A stretch of 64,000 nucleotides of DNA from Fasciola hepatica (lineage: Eukaryota; Platyhelminthes; Trematoda; Plagiorchiida; Fasciolidae): NCBI GenBank assembly GCA_948099385.1, contig CANUEZ040000165.1, positions 2,678,501 to 2,742,500 on the forward strand. Reading direction: 5' to 3'. Each line of letters starts with the position of its first letter. Within the stretch, counting starts at the first letter, position 1. This document shows positions 11,340 to 22,451 of this stretch, piece after piece. The position numbers were made by a program, and so were the translations under genes. The notes below the pieces were generated by a model, which worked only from the letters and a program-made list of their open reading frames with translations, was not told the DNA's origin and ran no database searches.

Positions 11340-11800
11340 CTTTACGACCCGATTGTCGTGTCCGCTTACGTGTGTTACCAGTACGACTCAAAGGATCAAG
11401 AGGATCTGTGGAAACCTTAGCTCCATTAGACAGCGAGTTCGACGTGACATTACTATTGAAAAAACTTCTCGAAAAAGTAGGCCCTAAATGGGACGACGTC
11501 TTGAAATTTGGGAGTGGAAAGCCACGACAGAACTCACTGTCGGTGATAGATTTTTTGAGTATAAAGAAAGAGCCTTCTGTGTTGATAGGTTACCAATTCC
11601 AACACATAAAGGGTGTTCACATGCGGAAGTATTTTACTGTCTTAATCTTCGTTGTATCGAAATACATAATCTGGAAGACTGGAGAGTGCGAATCCTTATA
11701 GGTACCAATGTTCCCGAAGCATATTGGGCAATAAACCAAGAGAGCGGTAAACGTAAACAGTACTACCCCAAGCAGCAAAATACCCATAGCTGTTAGGCGA
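11340..11800 (+). pseudogene. BEL/Pao protease-region fragment
   Basis: Two overlapping frames match the protease region of the intact-looking BEL element at 31,160-31,620. Here SRGSVETLAPLDSEFDVTLL corresponds to the BEL EGSVETYALLDSGSDVTLI, with the catalytic DSG reading DSE. The second frame has FEYKERAFCVDRLPI, NLEDWRVRILIGTNVPEAYW and SGKRKQYY, matching VERAFCVERLPI, NLEDSRVRILIGADFPEAHW and CGKRKQPY. It ends near 11,800 without the reverse transcriptase. It is a short, frameshifted relic of a related BEL family member. Mirror copy: 57,012-57,472. Confidence 0.85.
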
Positions 11801-12164
11801 ACGTTGGACCAACCTCAGGATAAAAGGACTTTTACCATTTGCCCAAAGAAGGTTGCGCAGATGTTCGTGAAGTTTTACAAGAAATGTAAAAATAGAAGTA
11901 TCACAATATTTACTAATATATGCCTGCTTTACAAAAACAGCACATTTTGAAACACCCAATGCCCACGGTACGAGGCGGTGCTATACTGGTTTGTTTTGTC
12001 CTCTGTTTTTAAGCTTCTCTGTCCGGTTTTTCTATGATGAAAAATGATCAGTGACTTACAAAGATAGCCATTGTTCATTTTTGGTTTATTTTAACTCTAC
12101 CATATATACCCCTGGATTTTAAAGTAGTCGTTCTGTAGTTTTGTTTTTGTGACATTCGTACTAA
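11801..12164. other. Unrecognised arm sequence
   Basis: AT-leaning sequence directly after the BEL fragment; it could be decayed BEL DNA (a GCADVREVLQEM-like string survives near 11,850). No feature is supported. It is present in both arms. Confidence 0.4.
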
Positions 12165-13560
12165 CTTGAGTAATAGTCACTACGTAACGCAGGTCACTCA
12201 TCTTCAGACTCCGGGAAATAGAAAACATTGTTTAGCCTAAAAAGACTAAATGAAAGAGATGCTGGACACACAAGAAGGCCCTCAGTGAAAAGAAATATCT
12301 AATTTATGATGAACTCACATTGCGGAAGCATCAGGGTTCTTATTTTAAACTTCAGTTATTGGATATGCCAAGAAAAACCAATTGTTATCAAGTATTTATT
12401 TGATCTTAGTGCACAGTAGATATGGTTACTCCTGGTGTACATGTTGTTGATGTAATGCCTCAAGAGTTGGGGCCAGCGGCCGATTTGGGGTGTGTGCATT
12501 TTTTAGGCGGTTATCTGCCCACTACCGGCACATCAATGACCATTATCCATACAGGTCGGTATATTTGGGAATTATTTTGATGTTTTACGCCACGAAAGGG
12601 ATACAGCTTTGAAGAACTGCTCCAAATTGAGAGCGGTAAACTAGCTATGAGGTTCCCTGTGTGAAAAATTGGTCTACTGGTTGGGATTGTTGCCATTATC
12701 CCGTTGTCTAGGGCTGTCAATCTGGCGAAAACTTAGTCTTAATAGCACCACAGTCGACATGGGCAGAACACGGCTGCGGGCAGTAGAAACAATTCCAATT
12801 AAACAACTGTTTTTGTCGACAATTATTGACTCTAAAACAATATAACCAGCACAAATATACAGCAACAAAAATAATTACAGACAGGTTAATATACGAAAAA
12901 GGGTCATTAGCAAATGAGTACAAACAATTGGATTTATGGGGCAAACAAGAGCACGGGTCTACATCAGTGGATAGATCTGGCACTTGATCTGATAATGCCC
13001 TTGATATGTGATGATCAGTGGTGGAGTGCAGTGAAAGAAACTTTAAGGTTGATAGTTTGAGCCTCAGCACAGCCGTAAGGTGTTTTTTGAGTGACGAAAA
13101 AAATTGGAGACTCGTCCATGCCCATCCAAACCACACTCTGCACCGCACAGCTTTTATGCTTGCCAGTACGCAAATTACCAAACAATCCACCAAGACTGAG
13201 TGTCCGGCCTGATTGCCTAGGTCGTATATATTTTGCATACTGACAAAATTCTCACCAGTTAAACTACTGAGAAATGAAGACTATCGGCTGATAAATATCA
13301 GCATGCAGACGATTCGTCGGAAGTCCAAAAATTTATGAAGCGAGTGGTTCACATTTCTCATCTACAGCCTTATTGCATGCGGTAACTAGTTAACCCTGTA
13401 GATACCTATTCCGTTTGAATATTTCAGACAATTAAAAAAACTGGATCTGTCGCGCTAGAGACATAATGAAACGTATAATCTGTATGGTGCATATAAAATA
13501 TCCTGGAGGCATGTAAAATGCTGTGGTAGAATTATTGTTGTTTAACACCACAGAATAGAC
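12165..13560 (+). other. Left-arm-specific segment of about 1.39 kb
   Basis: Both flanks are continuous in the right arm, where cgtactaac runs directly into gaa.tccttggcaag. The step in mirror sums (70,206 to 68,812) gives a difference of 1,394 bp. A two-base ac is shared at the junction. I see no clear terminal inverted repeats or target duplication, so insertion in the left and deletion in the right are both possible. It contains a possible mariner-type fragment. Confidence 0.75.
13066..13212 (+). pseudogene. Possible Tc1/mariner transposase fragment
   Basis: A short plus-strand frame reads AVRCFLSDEKNWRLVHAHPN, then TLHRTAFMLAS and KTECPA, ending at 13,212. This resembles the region around the first catalytic aspartate of mariner-like transposases, where an SDEK/TDEK box is followed some 12 residues later by an N-x-x-x-x-R string and a TK-PA block. 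The upstream frame has stops and no helix-turn-helix is seen. The ~1.39-kb arm-specific segment it lies in is close to the usual 1.3-kb mariner size, but no inverted termini were found. A 173-residue frame on the opposite strand (13,238-12,717) is probably antisense noise. This call rests on a short motif and is tentative. Confidence 0.35.
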
Positions 13561-15349
13561 GAACTCCTTGGCAAGTTGTCGACCTTTCGGTCACCACGGG
13601 TGACTTTTTCAGAACTGGATTTAGAAGCAAGCGAAACTGGAATGATGGCTTGCAGCAACTGGGAGTTATTCGCAGTGTTTTCGAGTGCTTATCTATCTGT
13701 TTGTGGTGTTGTTTATTGCAAGGGTGGATGTTGAACCTCCGCCCATACTACGTGTTTGTTATTTGGAGTTATTAGAACAATAAAATTTTACTACAACGTT
13801 CCATATGGCGCGTCGATTTTTCGATACACTCCGAACTGATCTCGGTTCTAAAACATGTAAAATCTCATTGCAAATGCTCCTTGATGTGAACCGTTATGTG
13901 CTGCCACTAAAGCACCAAATCAGGTTCTGTAGCCTCTTTAACGCCATAAAGTTTTACCACCACTCATCGGGAACAGTAAATGTTTCATAATGTGCTAAGT
14001 AATAAACCAAAGGCTCCAGGCCGACTTAGCAACAAGACGTGTTAAATACTACAGCGACTACAGAGATCAGTTAACTAACTGCTTAACAGCACGTCGCTGT
14101 GTCCAAACTACCATTTGCCGTGCAATATACTAGAATCCGTTTTAATTTTTACGTGCACACATTCGCTCTATCACTGATTACTGGATACAACAGGTGTTCC
14201 GCTTAGATCAATCTTTTAATAGTTAACCAAAACGACAACACAAATCTGACCACGGGTTAAAAGTGTACATTGTTTGGTTGCAATAATTTAATTCGAAATC
14301 CTTCATAGAACTGTCAAAAAGGAATAGATGATAATCAGTACACACGCGTTTGTTCTCACTTCGAACAACCCTAGAATGACTACATTGGTGGAATGCACAG
14401 AACTGCAATTATTTTGTGCACGATCATTTCGCGTATGGCGTAACTTTCGGCGTACTTCATGTTGCCTCCTAATTCCACTAGAACGCCGACAGAGCCCAAG
14501 AGGACACTGGATAGTACTAAAAAATAAGTTGATTACGTTTCCATAGCGGTTTGTTGAGATTCCGTGACTTTCCTGATGATAAATTTCACGCACTCCCTCA
14601 AACTTTTGATGACATCTTATTATCGGTTCACACTCTAGGAAGACCCAAATCGTATTCGCGGACACAAAAACGAGGTGTTCGCTTGGACACTAGCGGGGGA
14701 TTTTTATCTGATCCGTCCTTGAATAGGCTGATAACCAAATGCAAAACCGCTCTAGGTCAAATGATTGTACCGATTCAACTTGCCATCAAATCACGTCGCA
14801 GCGAAACTTTGATGGATAAAATACTTACGAATGTTTCCAAAGTATGTTGTTTCAAGAAATAATGCGATGGATTTAAAGTGGCTTTTCACATTTGTACTCC
14901 ATTTGCGACAAGTTCTATCTGACTTTATGGTTCCCCTATCATTTTGAAGAATTTTGTCATTTCGCGAAAATCCATTAAAAATAGATCACTATCCAGTGGT
15001 ACCTCTCACCTTGACTAATCAGTCTCTTAACAGAGGAGCACTTCGCTTCAAGTGACAAACCGTGCAGCAACACCGGTTTGAATTACACTGACAAAACTGA
15101 AAAAGTTTGTTGTCAACTCGTGGTAAAAGCAAGCAGTTCTAGTGAACAGCGTAGTCACCCAGATTTCTGAATGACAACGTCATTTCATGCAATATGGTTG
15201 ACTGAACGGTACCGTTATACATGGAATGTGTTTGGTAGTGACACAGACTGGGAGTTAGGAGACATTGTCCAATAAGCTACTGCCCACTATCGACAACATA
15301 ATGGCAATGTTATCGACTAACATAAAGCACTGAAACAGCCTAGGACCAT
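13561..15349. other. Unrecognised arm sequence
   Basis: Includes a small hairpin-capable string near 13,580-13,605 (cgacctttcggtcaccacgg) and a plus-strand frame of 103 residues at 14,551-14,862 with no family I recognise. The last few hundred bases may be the 5' part of the BEL relic that follows. Present in both arms. Confidence 0.4.
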
Positions 15350-17100
15350 CATCCTTCCAGTGTTTGAACTACCGAGTGTGGAGCTAATCCCTTTTGATGG
15401 GCACTGCAAACAATACTGTAAATTTACGAGACAATACGAAGATTGCATTGAGTGAAAAGTCACCTGTCCTGGAAAACAATTTTTGTGCCTAATGCATTAC
15501 ATCCGTGGAGAATCCAGGGACTTCACAGAAAGGTGTGCAATTCTTGACCCAGAATTAGGGTACACTAGAGCACACAGAATCCCTACAGATGTGTTTAAGA
15601 AACCCTTCAAGGTGGCTAGAAGTTTGGTCGATTGCATTTCATTGGAGGAAAAAGGACCAATGGCAGGTGCGAAATTACACTTTATCATTCGGACATTTTG
15701 AATACCACTCTGATATGAATGCATTGCAAACACTGTAACGCATTATTCGGTGTCTAACCATAGACTTGAAGAGTCTATGGGCAGAGAAAGCTGAGAAAAT
15801 AAACACGCTCGAGGGATATGCTACTTACGATGTTTTTACGGAGTTCATGGGTCGTCGGTTTCACTGTAAGTTTTTCTTGAGCAATGCGTGGTCAAGTGCA
15901 GATACACAATCAAAAACAAAATTGACTGGCGGTTTCTACGATACTTGATTATGAAATTAAAAACAATACAACATATACGGACCTCAAACACACGACCACG
16001 ATGACCCGAAAACATGATCTAAATTCAGTGTGGGAAAACGAGTACGTGTATCACGGAAGTCCAAACGAGTTATGTCAATAAATTGGACACGATGCGAATA
16101 AAGGAAATTTATATAACCGAGTAATTGCAAAAAAATGAAGTATTGTAGTGTTCTTGGAGGATTTTCCAAGATTAGTTATTACACACACGTTACCAAAAGC
16201 CGACGTGTACAAACCGCACTCAAAAGTAACAGGCGGGCTCGAACGGTGACACCACCAGAGCATTTTGCTGGTAAAGACTATAAACGAAATCAGTCTTGGA
16301 CTGACAAGCATAAAATAATTCAAGAGCCCACGATTTCAGTGCAATGCAACATATGCAACTCAACGTATTGGTTACCAGATTGCTTGAGCTTTCACAAGGT
16401 TAGTTTACCCGATCGGGGTCAGCAAAAGGAAGATCAGTGCACGCCAAATGTGCTTAAATAACTTGCACGACACTTCACAGTGCTGCTTCCGAGTAAAATA
16501 TGACCAAGAAGGATGCCGGGCTAATAATAATTCGCAACTACATACCCCTTAAAACACAAGGGCCATTAAACCGGACGGACCCAGGACATGTTGACTGCAA
16601 ACCAGTGAGGTCAGCATCACTCTCGTCGGTATCGCGACACCTAGGGGATTGAACCGGTTCATGGCGTTTCTGGACACCGGGTCGGACACTACGTTGGTCA
16701 TGCTCAATCTTGCAGAATGATATGAGCCAGTCGGCGAGCCCACCTCTCTCGCGCTCAGCACGATAGCAAGGATTCACGCTGACGATTCGATCAAGCTCAT
16801 ATTATAGTCAGCATCCTTGACCGACGGGAGGAGCTTTTGCGATAGACAACTTACCAATGAGACCAACCAACTCCATTAGGTCAATCGCACAAAGATGATC
16901 ATACCTCGGAGATACTACGTTCAAAGTAGTATTCAGTCGCAATGTTAATATATTGATTGGATACAATGAATCAGAGAGTATAAGCAATCGGAACGAACCA
17001 GACTCCGTGCAAACAAAATTTAAATAGACACTTCTAGGACCACTGTCGAACAAGACTCAGCAATCGACATGAGCAAGTCGCTAAGCCAGTGCTGATGGAA
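15350..17100 (+). pseudogene. BEL/Pao gag-protease relic, heavily mutated
   Basis: Pieces in order on the plus strand match a BEL/Pao polyprotein. Gag (DUF1759-like): LPSVELIPFDGHCKQYCKF near 15,370, then FLCLMHYIRGESRDFTERC, LDPELGYTRAHRI and SLVDCISLE up to about 15,700. The parallel strings in the BEL element at 30,130-30,410 are LPRVELESFAG, LLYLMLYCKGQARDAIAEC and YNRAREIL. A zinc-knuckle remnant CNICNSTYWLPDCLSFHK is near 16,350. The protease appears at about 16,610-16,720 with GIATPRGLNRFMAFLDTGSD, keeping DTG, and ends in a stop. Further decayed protease-like sequence runs to about 17,100. Many stops and frameshifts separate the pieces. Mirror copy: 53,106-54,856. Confidence 0.75.
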
Positions 17101-18194
17101 ATGTCCTTGAGGAACACATTCGGTTTTTCGTACACCGAGTTTTGTGACCTGTCTGGAAGACGCGAAGCTCTCTCAAAAAAGACGAACTGGCATTATCAGC
17201 GGTGAACCCAAAGACGCAGCATCGCGATGCGCAATGCGCTGTCCCTCCACCTAGGTGATCAGTATTGAATTACCTAACGAGAAACCCAGAAATAATAATA
17301 GGAATAAGGTTTTATTTTTCTTAAGTATCCCAGATCCATGGGAAACTGTATGACAAAAGTATACAGATGATATCACAATATGAATGATTTCACAAACCTT
17401 AGAAAAGGAACCAACGAGGCTAGAATAAAAACCCAAGTATTTAAATACGTTTGGTAAAGTGCGTCCAGTACCATTTTTCTCAGTCGGTGCAATTCGAGGT
17501 CACTCGTAGGGAAAGGCAACGAGACGCGCTAGATGAGTTCGGGGATGACAATATGAATATGAAATGAGTCAGCGGATATGGAAGAGAAAAAACAGGAGTT
17601 ACGCGAATAAGCCTTACGAAAAAATGCACCTGGACATGAATGCGTATTGAATAGAACAGTATGTTAGGAAACGGAGATGTCACCATTCCTGGAGTAAACA
17701 TTATTGTCATCAAGAAAGAAAATTCACGACTAGTCGAGAAAGTTCAGTGATCCGGAATCGGAGAACTAATTTCCAGGAAGCGTGAAGAGCATCAAAAATG
17801 GAAAAAGAAAATCCTCAACGAGAGGACAGGATGAGAACCTATTCATACTTATAAAATGACACGTGTATATCAACGTGTTGACTCTCTTGTGATTTTCTGT
17901 GTCCTTATTCAACATATTCAGCATTGAGCTTTGGCGTCGTCACGTATTCATAGAATGTATAACAATCCCTTTAGGTAGAGTAATTTCGAAGTGTTAGAGG
18001 CGAATTAACTTCAATATAGATCGCTTTGTGGAGGCACAGCCTGCTCTGTACGCTTTTGGGCCATAAGTGACAGTTATACCTATAAGAACTATCAAAGTAT
18101 AAAAACTATATCAGCAGCTTGAAAACACTGCAGACCACGTTGTCTAAAAAGGGAAATGCGAAATAAGTGTTTATTTAATTAGTGATTTTTTTTC
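17101..18194. other. Unrecognised arm sequence
   Basis: No coding family recognised. A purine-rich plus-strand stretch at 17,490-17,830 is shared by both arms. It may be decayed DNA of the preceding BEL relic. Confidence 0.35.
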
Positions 18195-18494
18195 CAATTA
18201 GTTCAGTGCAGTTCAGTTCAGTTTGCACAGTACAGGTAATGGCCACGGCCAATCGAGCGTCCAGGATTCCTTCGATACTATGCACACCAGTTATGCACCC
18301 ACCACTGCCGAGTGTATTTCGTCGAACCCCCTATGAAAATGAGAGGGGAACGGAAAATCCCATGGCACATCAACTGCGAGAGACATAATGCATCGTGAGC
18401 GTTCACTGAGACTGTATGCAATGAGCGAAAAAGTCTATTCAAACATACTCCAGAAGGACCACAGTGCTACCCGTCATCCATCTAGTTGATATAC

Positions 18495-19181
18495 TCAAGG
18501 CTCACCACGAGGAAGTTTCTCGTACCACTTGCGATCTAGGGCACCTGTGAAGGATTGGACGGTCTGCAGATCTATCATTCCACCAGGCAGACCATTATAA
18601 CTGTTCACTACCCTGTTGCTGAAGAAGTACGACCTGGACATCAACCTATCTCGGGCTTTTATCAGCTTTTTTTCATGTCCCCTTGTTCTGGAATCTAAAG
18701 CCACTTGGAACAGTCTATCTGGTCTAAGACCAGAAAAACCCTTCATTACCTTGAACGTTTCTATAAGATCCCCTCGATGTCTCCTCCATTCTAACGGGAA
18801 AAGATTCAGATCAAAGAGTCTCTGCTCGTACGTCTTACCCCTCTGCCCTTCAACCACTCGCATGGCGAGACGTTGAACTTTCTCCAGGCAGGCAACGTCC
18901 TTTTTGTAGAAGGGTGACCAAGCCTGCACGCTACCTTCTAAGTGAGGTCGTACTATAGCCATGTAAATAGGTACGAATAGTTCCGGCTGCCGGCAAGACG
19001 AAGCTGACAGCAGTCTAAAAAGCTCCCCACGAGCCTTTTGTGCAGCAGCGTTGCACTGCTCTGACCATTTGAAGTCACTGTTCATGAAGATCTCAAGGTC
19101 TTTAACCCTACTGATTGCTTCTGTGGTGAACAGCCCTTGATCGTGGACTACAACTAGGCTCTCTTTTGGCCTTAACAGCAA
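18495..19181 (-). pseudogene. LINE-B-type ORF2 C-terminal region
   Basis: A 228-residue minus-strand frame after the reverse transcriptase. It carries the CR1-type post-RT signature: YMAIVRPHLEGSVQAWSPFY, LEKVQRLAMRVVEGQRGKTY, EWRRHRGDLIETFKVMKGFS and FFSNRVVNSYNGLPGGMI. This matches LINE-B 37,370-37,813 (IVRPHMEYCVQAWAPYY, DLIETFKVMKGLSG, YFSNRVVPYWNKLPEEV). The function of this region is not known to me beyond its conservation in CR1-like ORF2 proteins. The open frame ends at 18,495, followed by a ~300-bp 3' UTR. One residue differs from the right-arm mirror (LEG against LED). Confidence 0.85.
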
Positions 19182-19210
19182 ATGGCTTTTTCAGCCTTTA
19201 GGGGTAAGTC

Positions 19211-19720
19211 TCATTTGTGTGCCCAGTCCAGAACGGTACCTATATCCCTGCCCGATTTCACCCTACCCTCAGAACCAACAATCTTTACATCATCCGCAGA
19301 AATAAAGCTAGGCCATTGAAGAGCGGATGCCAGGTCGTTATTGAAGAACAAGAATAGGACCGGGCCTAGGATGGATCCCTGAGGTACACCACTGGTGACG
19401 TTCAACAAACTGGAGCACCTATCCCCCACTTTGACGTAAAACGTCCTGTGGGAGAGGACGTCCGCCAGCCACCTATATACTGGCCCACCTATACCGAACG
19501 TCTCCACCTTGCATAGCAAAAGACGATGATTAACGGAGTCGAACGTCTTGCTAAAGTCGAGGTAGTATACCTCTTCTTGCTTACCTTCGTCCAGTCGTCG
19601 AGTTACTTCGTCTAAGAAGCACAAGAGATCGGTCAGACAAGATCTATTTTTCAGAAATCCATGCTGGGCCGGACATAATATGGAGTGCTCCAGTAAGTGC
19701 TGGCAGATGTGACACTAAGA
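19211..19720 (-). pseudogene. LINE-B-type reverse transcriptase fragment
   Basis: The minus-strand frame begins near 19,720 (HLLEHSILCPAQHGFLKNRS) and runs to 19,211. Motifs in order: CFLDEVTRRLDEGK, YYLDFSKTFDSVNHRLL, TSGVPQGSILGPVLFLFF and SADDVKIVG. The catalytic block has serine where FADD is usual, although both aspartates remain. The frame closes at 19,211 and the C-terminal region resumes in another frame, so the copy is broken. The family is the same as LINE-B (36,660-37,060), which has FLDEVTKRLDEG and FADDVKIAG at the matching places. In the right-arm mirror, VPQGS reads VPHGS. Confidence 0.85.
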
Positions 19721-19725
19721 CATTT

Positions 19726-20930
19726 AATGTTTCAATAGGGAGGCTTTTTCGGAAACCCTAGATAAAGCTTGGATATCATCAAATAATGCAACGCAAATGG
19801 GAACTTGGCTATCAAATGGCAGCATACTTTATTTGGCTAGAATCGTATGACCGGTGGCTCAGAAAAATACCTTTTACCTAAGCAACCGCCACTACGTTGA
19901 ATTTAATATACACACGCTGGCTGTAGTGGTACTGGCTATGCAGGCAGCACCATTTTTGAACGGGTACCTCACCATAATCAAGTGGAGCGTATTGTACAGG
20001 AAAGATTCAACAATCGTGTTACTTTACGTGGAACAATGCAAGCAAAGAGTGTTTTCGAAATAAACTAAAGCTTTGTCTTTCCGTAAAGGACAGCCGCGGT
20101 GGCTACTTTGATGAGTTAAACCAAAATACAAGTAAGAATGGATGAAAAAGGCTTCAGTTCTCCCCATGCTAAATGATTTTGTTTTATTCCAGTTCATTTT
20201 CTATACATTTTCAAGTTGACTTATTTGTCTTAAACAATGGTGGAAGTATGCTGAGTTTCAGTTTCCTCTGCAATTTGCAAAAAAATGAAAATGCTGAGTT
20301 TGTTGAAATTTCATTTCGACAGTTCAGAATTGACTTATTATGTGAAACCACATTGCTATGCTATACTGCCCTCCGGTTAAAAAACGTACATCTGCAGTTT
20401 GTAGTGTTCTTTGTCACACCCTTTGTACCGTCTGCTCACCGGAATGAGATGCATTTAAGGGAGGGTTGAATTTCTATGCGTGCTACTGAAAGCGATAGCA
20501 GTAGCCAGATTTTGATATCCGACGAAAAAATGCGTTGGATTGTTGGCTTGAGATGATGATGACTGATATCAAGAATTGCTGATTAGGCTTTAGAGATAGT
20601 CTATTTCACTGTGGAGTGATCGCATAAAATTCTCGATGCACTCCCATCGCACTGTCAATGATATATCGTGGACTTAACATCTGTGGAAAAATCAATTTTG
20701 TGTCAGATCCCGACGCATAATTGTGGTAATACGTGCTTTAATACACTCCATCCCACACTCATTTTCAAAGCTGATTTATTATTTTAAAAAAAACTGAGTT
20801 CATTTACTTTCACGAAATGTAGAGCTTTATTTTACCTTATTTCACTGTTTTCTATCATCTGCGACTGCGCGATACATCTTTATTTATGACGTCTCATGGT
20901 ATGTTGGTAGCAATGTTCTATCATAGGAGT
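19726..20930. other. Unrecognised arm sequence
   Basis: AT-leaning, with short chance frames on both strands and no recognisable family. Present in both arms with few differences. Confidence 0.4.
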
Positions 20931-20941
20931 AACAGGGGCAC

Positions 20942-21336
20942 GATCTGCAAAAATCCAGAAAGATAACTCGGCGAGCCAGGACCTAGTGATTCCATGAGCA
21001 AGAACCAACGCTTACACCGGTAAATATGAGTGTGGTACCTACAGTTGCATTGTATTATGCGACGCGTTGCTCTTCCGAGGGAGGCTACACGTGTCTAATC
21101 TGCAAAAACACAAAAAGACTGTATGAGCTTAGGCTTATCGTATGCATCAACAGGATTCCATATTTACATTACTCGAACGACGATATGGCCGCCTACCACC
21201 TGGTCACTGCAGCTATGTAACACGCAGGGTCAATGCTCTTCCAACGAGGGTCGCGCGTGTGTGATCTGCAAAAGCACAAAAGAAAAATCTCCATGGGCCG
21301 AGGCCCAGTAAGTGTATCAAAGGCACCAACACTTAC
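20942..21336 (-). repeat. Tandem repeat with intron-like spacing (minus strand), left-arm copy
   Basis: Three units about 155-166 bp apart. Read on the minus strand, each has a GTAAG-like string followed 68-71 bp later by a pyrimidine-rich TTTTGCAG: 21,335 to 21,265, 21,167 to 21,100 and 21,015 to 20,945. The sequence between is alike in the units (atc.cacacg.g, gaagagca). The intervals of 97 and 84 bp between them have stops in all frames I checked. See 48,870-49,326 for the mirror and 47,180-47,627 for related units. Confidence 0.6.
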
Positions 21337-22015
21337 ATTAAACGAACAACAAGATGGCGGCCTCCAATCTGGCTGTTACAGCTATTGTACTCATCTTTCG
21401 CGTGCAAATAGTAATCGAAAAAGATTTGACCCGTTGTCGAAATAATCAGTCCTCCGGTTTGGATACATAGCTTGAACTCGTACAGCGAGACGTTCTAGCC
21501 TGGGATGTCATAACACTTTGAACGTGTACGGAAAAACCAATCACAATTTGTGCAACGAGATTTGGATTTGATCCACTGTACGCTGTGTAAATGATCAATA
21601 AGATGGTTCCTCAACCTACAACTGGCGAAGCCACCGCAGGAAGTGGGTAACGGCGGGCGCTGGCCGTAGGTCGCAGGCACATAGGGTTTAAATCATGACC
21701 GCATCCTGGAACTAAGCAACATTCAAGGGAAGATTTTGGCCGTCGGTGTATAGGAGACATTTCGAAAATCCTTCTTAACTGTTTACATACTTTGTGAATC
21801 TGAATATATTTGACATTACATTTGCGTAGCACTTCTACGCACAACACGTTTACGTACGTTAGTTTGTGTGGAACCCGTTTAGTTCAATCTGGTGTTGAAT
21901 GGTTCCGATTGTCGTGTCTGGACCACTGGACATTGAATCTCTGGGTTTTGCCTCCAAGTCATTCCGGCCATATACATGAGGTCCGTATATCGTTGTGCAT
22001 TTCGTGCTTCCACAT
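21337..22015. other. Unrecognised arm sequence upstream of a Gypsy protease relic
   Basis: May include decayed Gypsy gag, as it precedes a Gypsy protease fragment in the same orientation, but I cannot identify gag motifs. Present in both arms. Confidence 0.3.
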
Positions 22016-22069
22016 TGAGTACCACCTTTAGGTCTAAATTTAGATAACTGCCCCTTCTCCAACTTACTT
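22016..22069 (+). pseudogene. Gypsy protease relic, part 1, interrupted by LINE-B
   Basis: The plus-strand frame VPPLGLNLDNCPFSNLL ends at the LINE-B insertion and resumes at 38,007. The uninterrupted arrangement is in the right arm (47,755-48,189, minus). Confidence 0.6.
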
Positions 22070-22451
22070 GTGACCTTGTGAGTTGCCGCGTGGTTTCAAT
22101 TTTCGAATTGCTCTCGGCGTTAAGTATTTTCGCATTGTTTGGTGGAATAACACACGTTATTTCGCCTAACTAACGTATCGTAATTAGTATTTCGGTACGC
22201 GTACTTTTTGAAGATTTCATTCTCTTCGGAAGAGTTTATTCTCTTCAAAAACAGCATACCTTTGGTGTCCTCTTGGTGTTTTTTGTTGGTGTCAATGCAA
22301 CTGATACCAGCTAACATCTTTTTGTGGCGCTTTTTCTAGTGTACCGTTTTTGTGGAACTTTTTAGTGTGCGGGTTTACTGCACTTGCCTTAGTGTACCGT
22401 TTGTGTCTGTTCAAAAGATTGTGTTATTGTCCCACTGGTGTTCAAGACGAA

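Larger units (their letters stand above)
18195..19725 (-). mobile_element. LINE-B-type element, 5'-truncated, minus strand
   Basis: Contains the end of the reverse transcriptase, the CR1-type C-terminal region and a 3' UTR. Its minus-strand 3' terminus reads tgtgcaaactgaactgaac, the same tail that ends LINE-B at 37,990-38,006. The 5' truncation is at about 19,720. No target duplication was identified. Mirror copy: 50,480-52,010. Confidence 0.85.

Noticed and set aside
12717..13238. 173-residue minus-strand open frame with a hydrophobic segment
   Set aside because: No family resemblance, absent from the right arm, and antisense to the mariner-like motif; likely a chance frame.
13574..13610. 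Hairpin-capable string suggesting a terminator or element end
   Set aside because: Too short, and it has no partner feature; eukaryotic context gives it no clear meaning.
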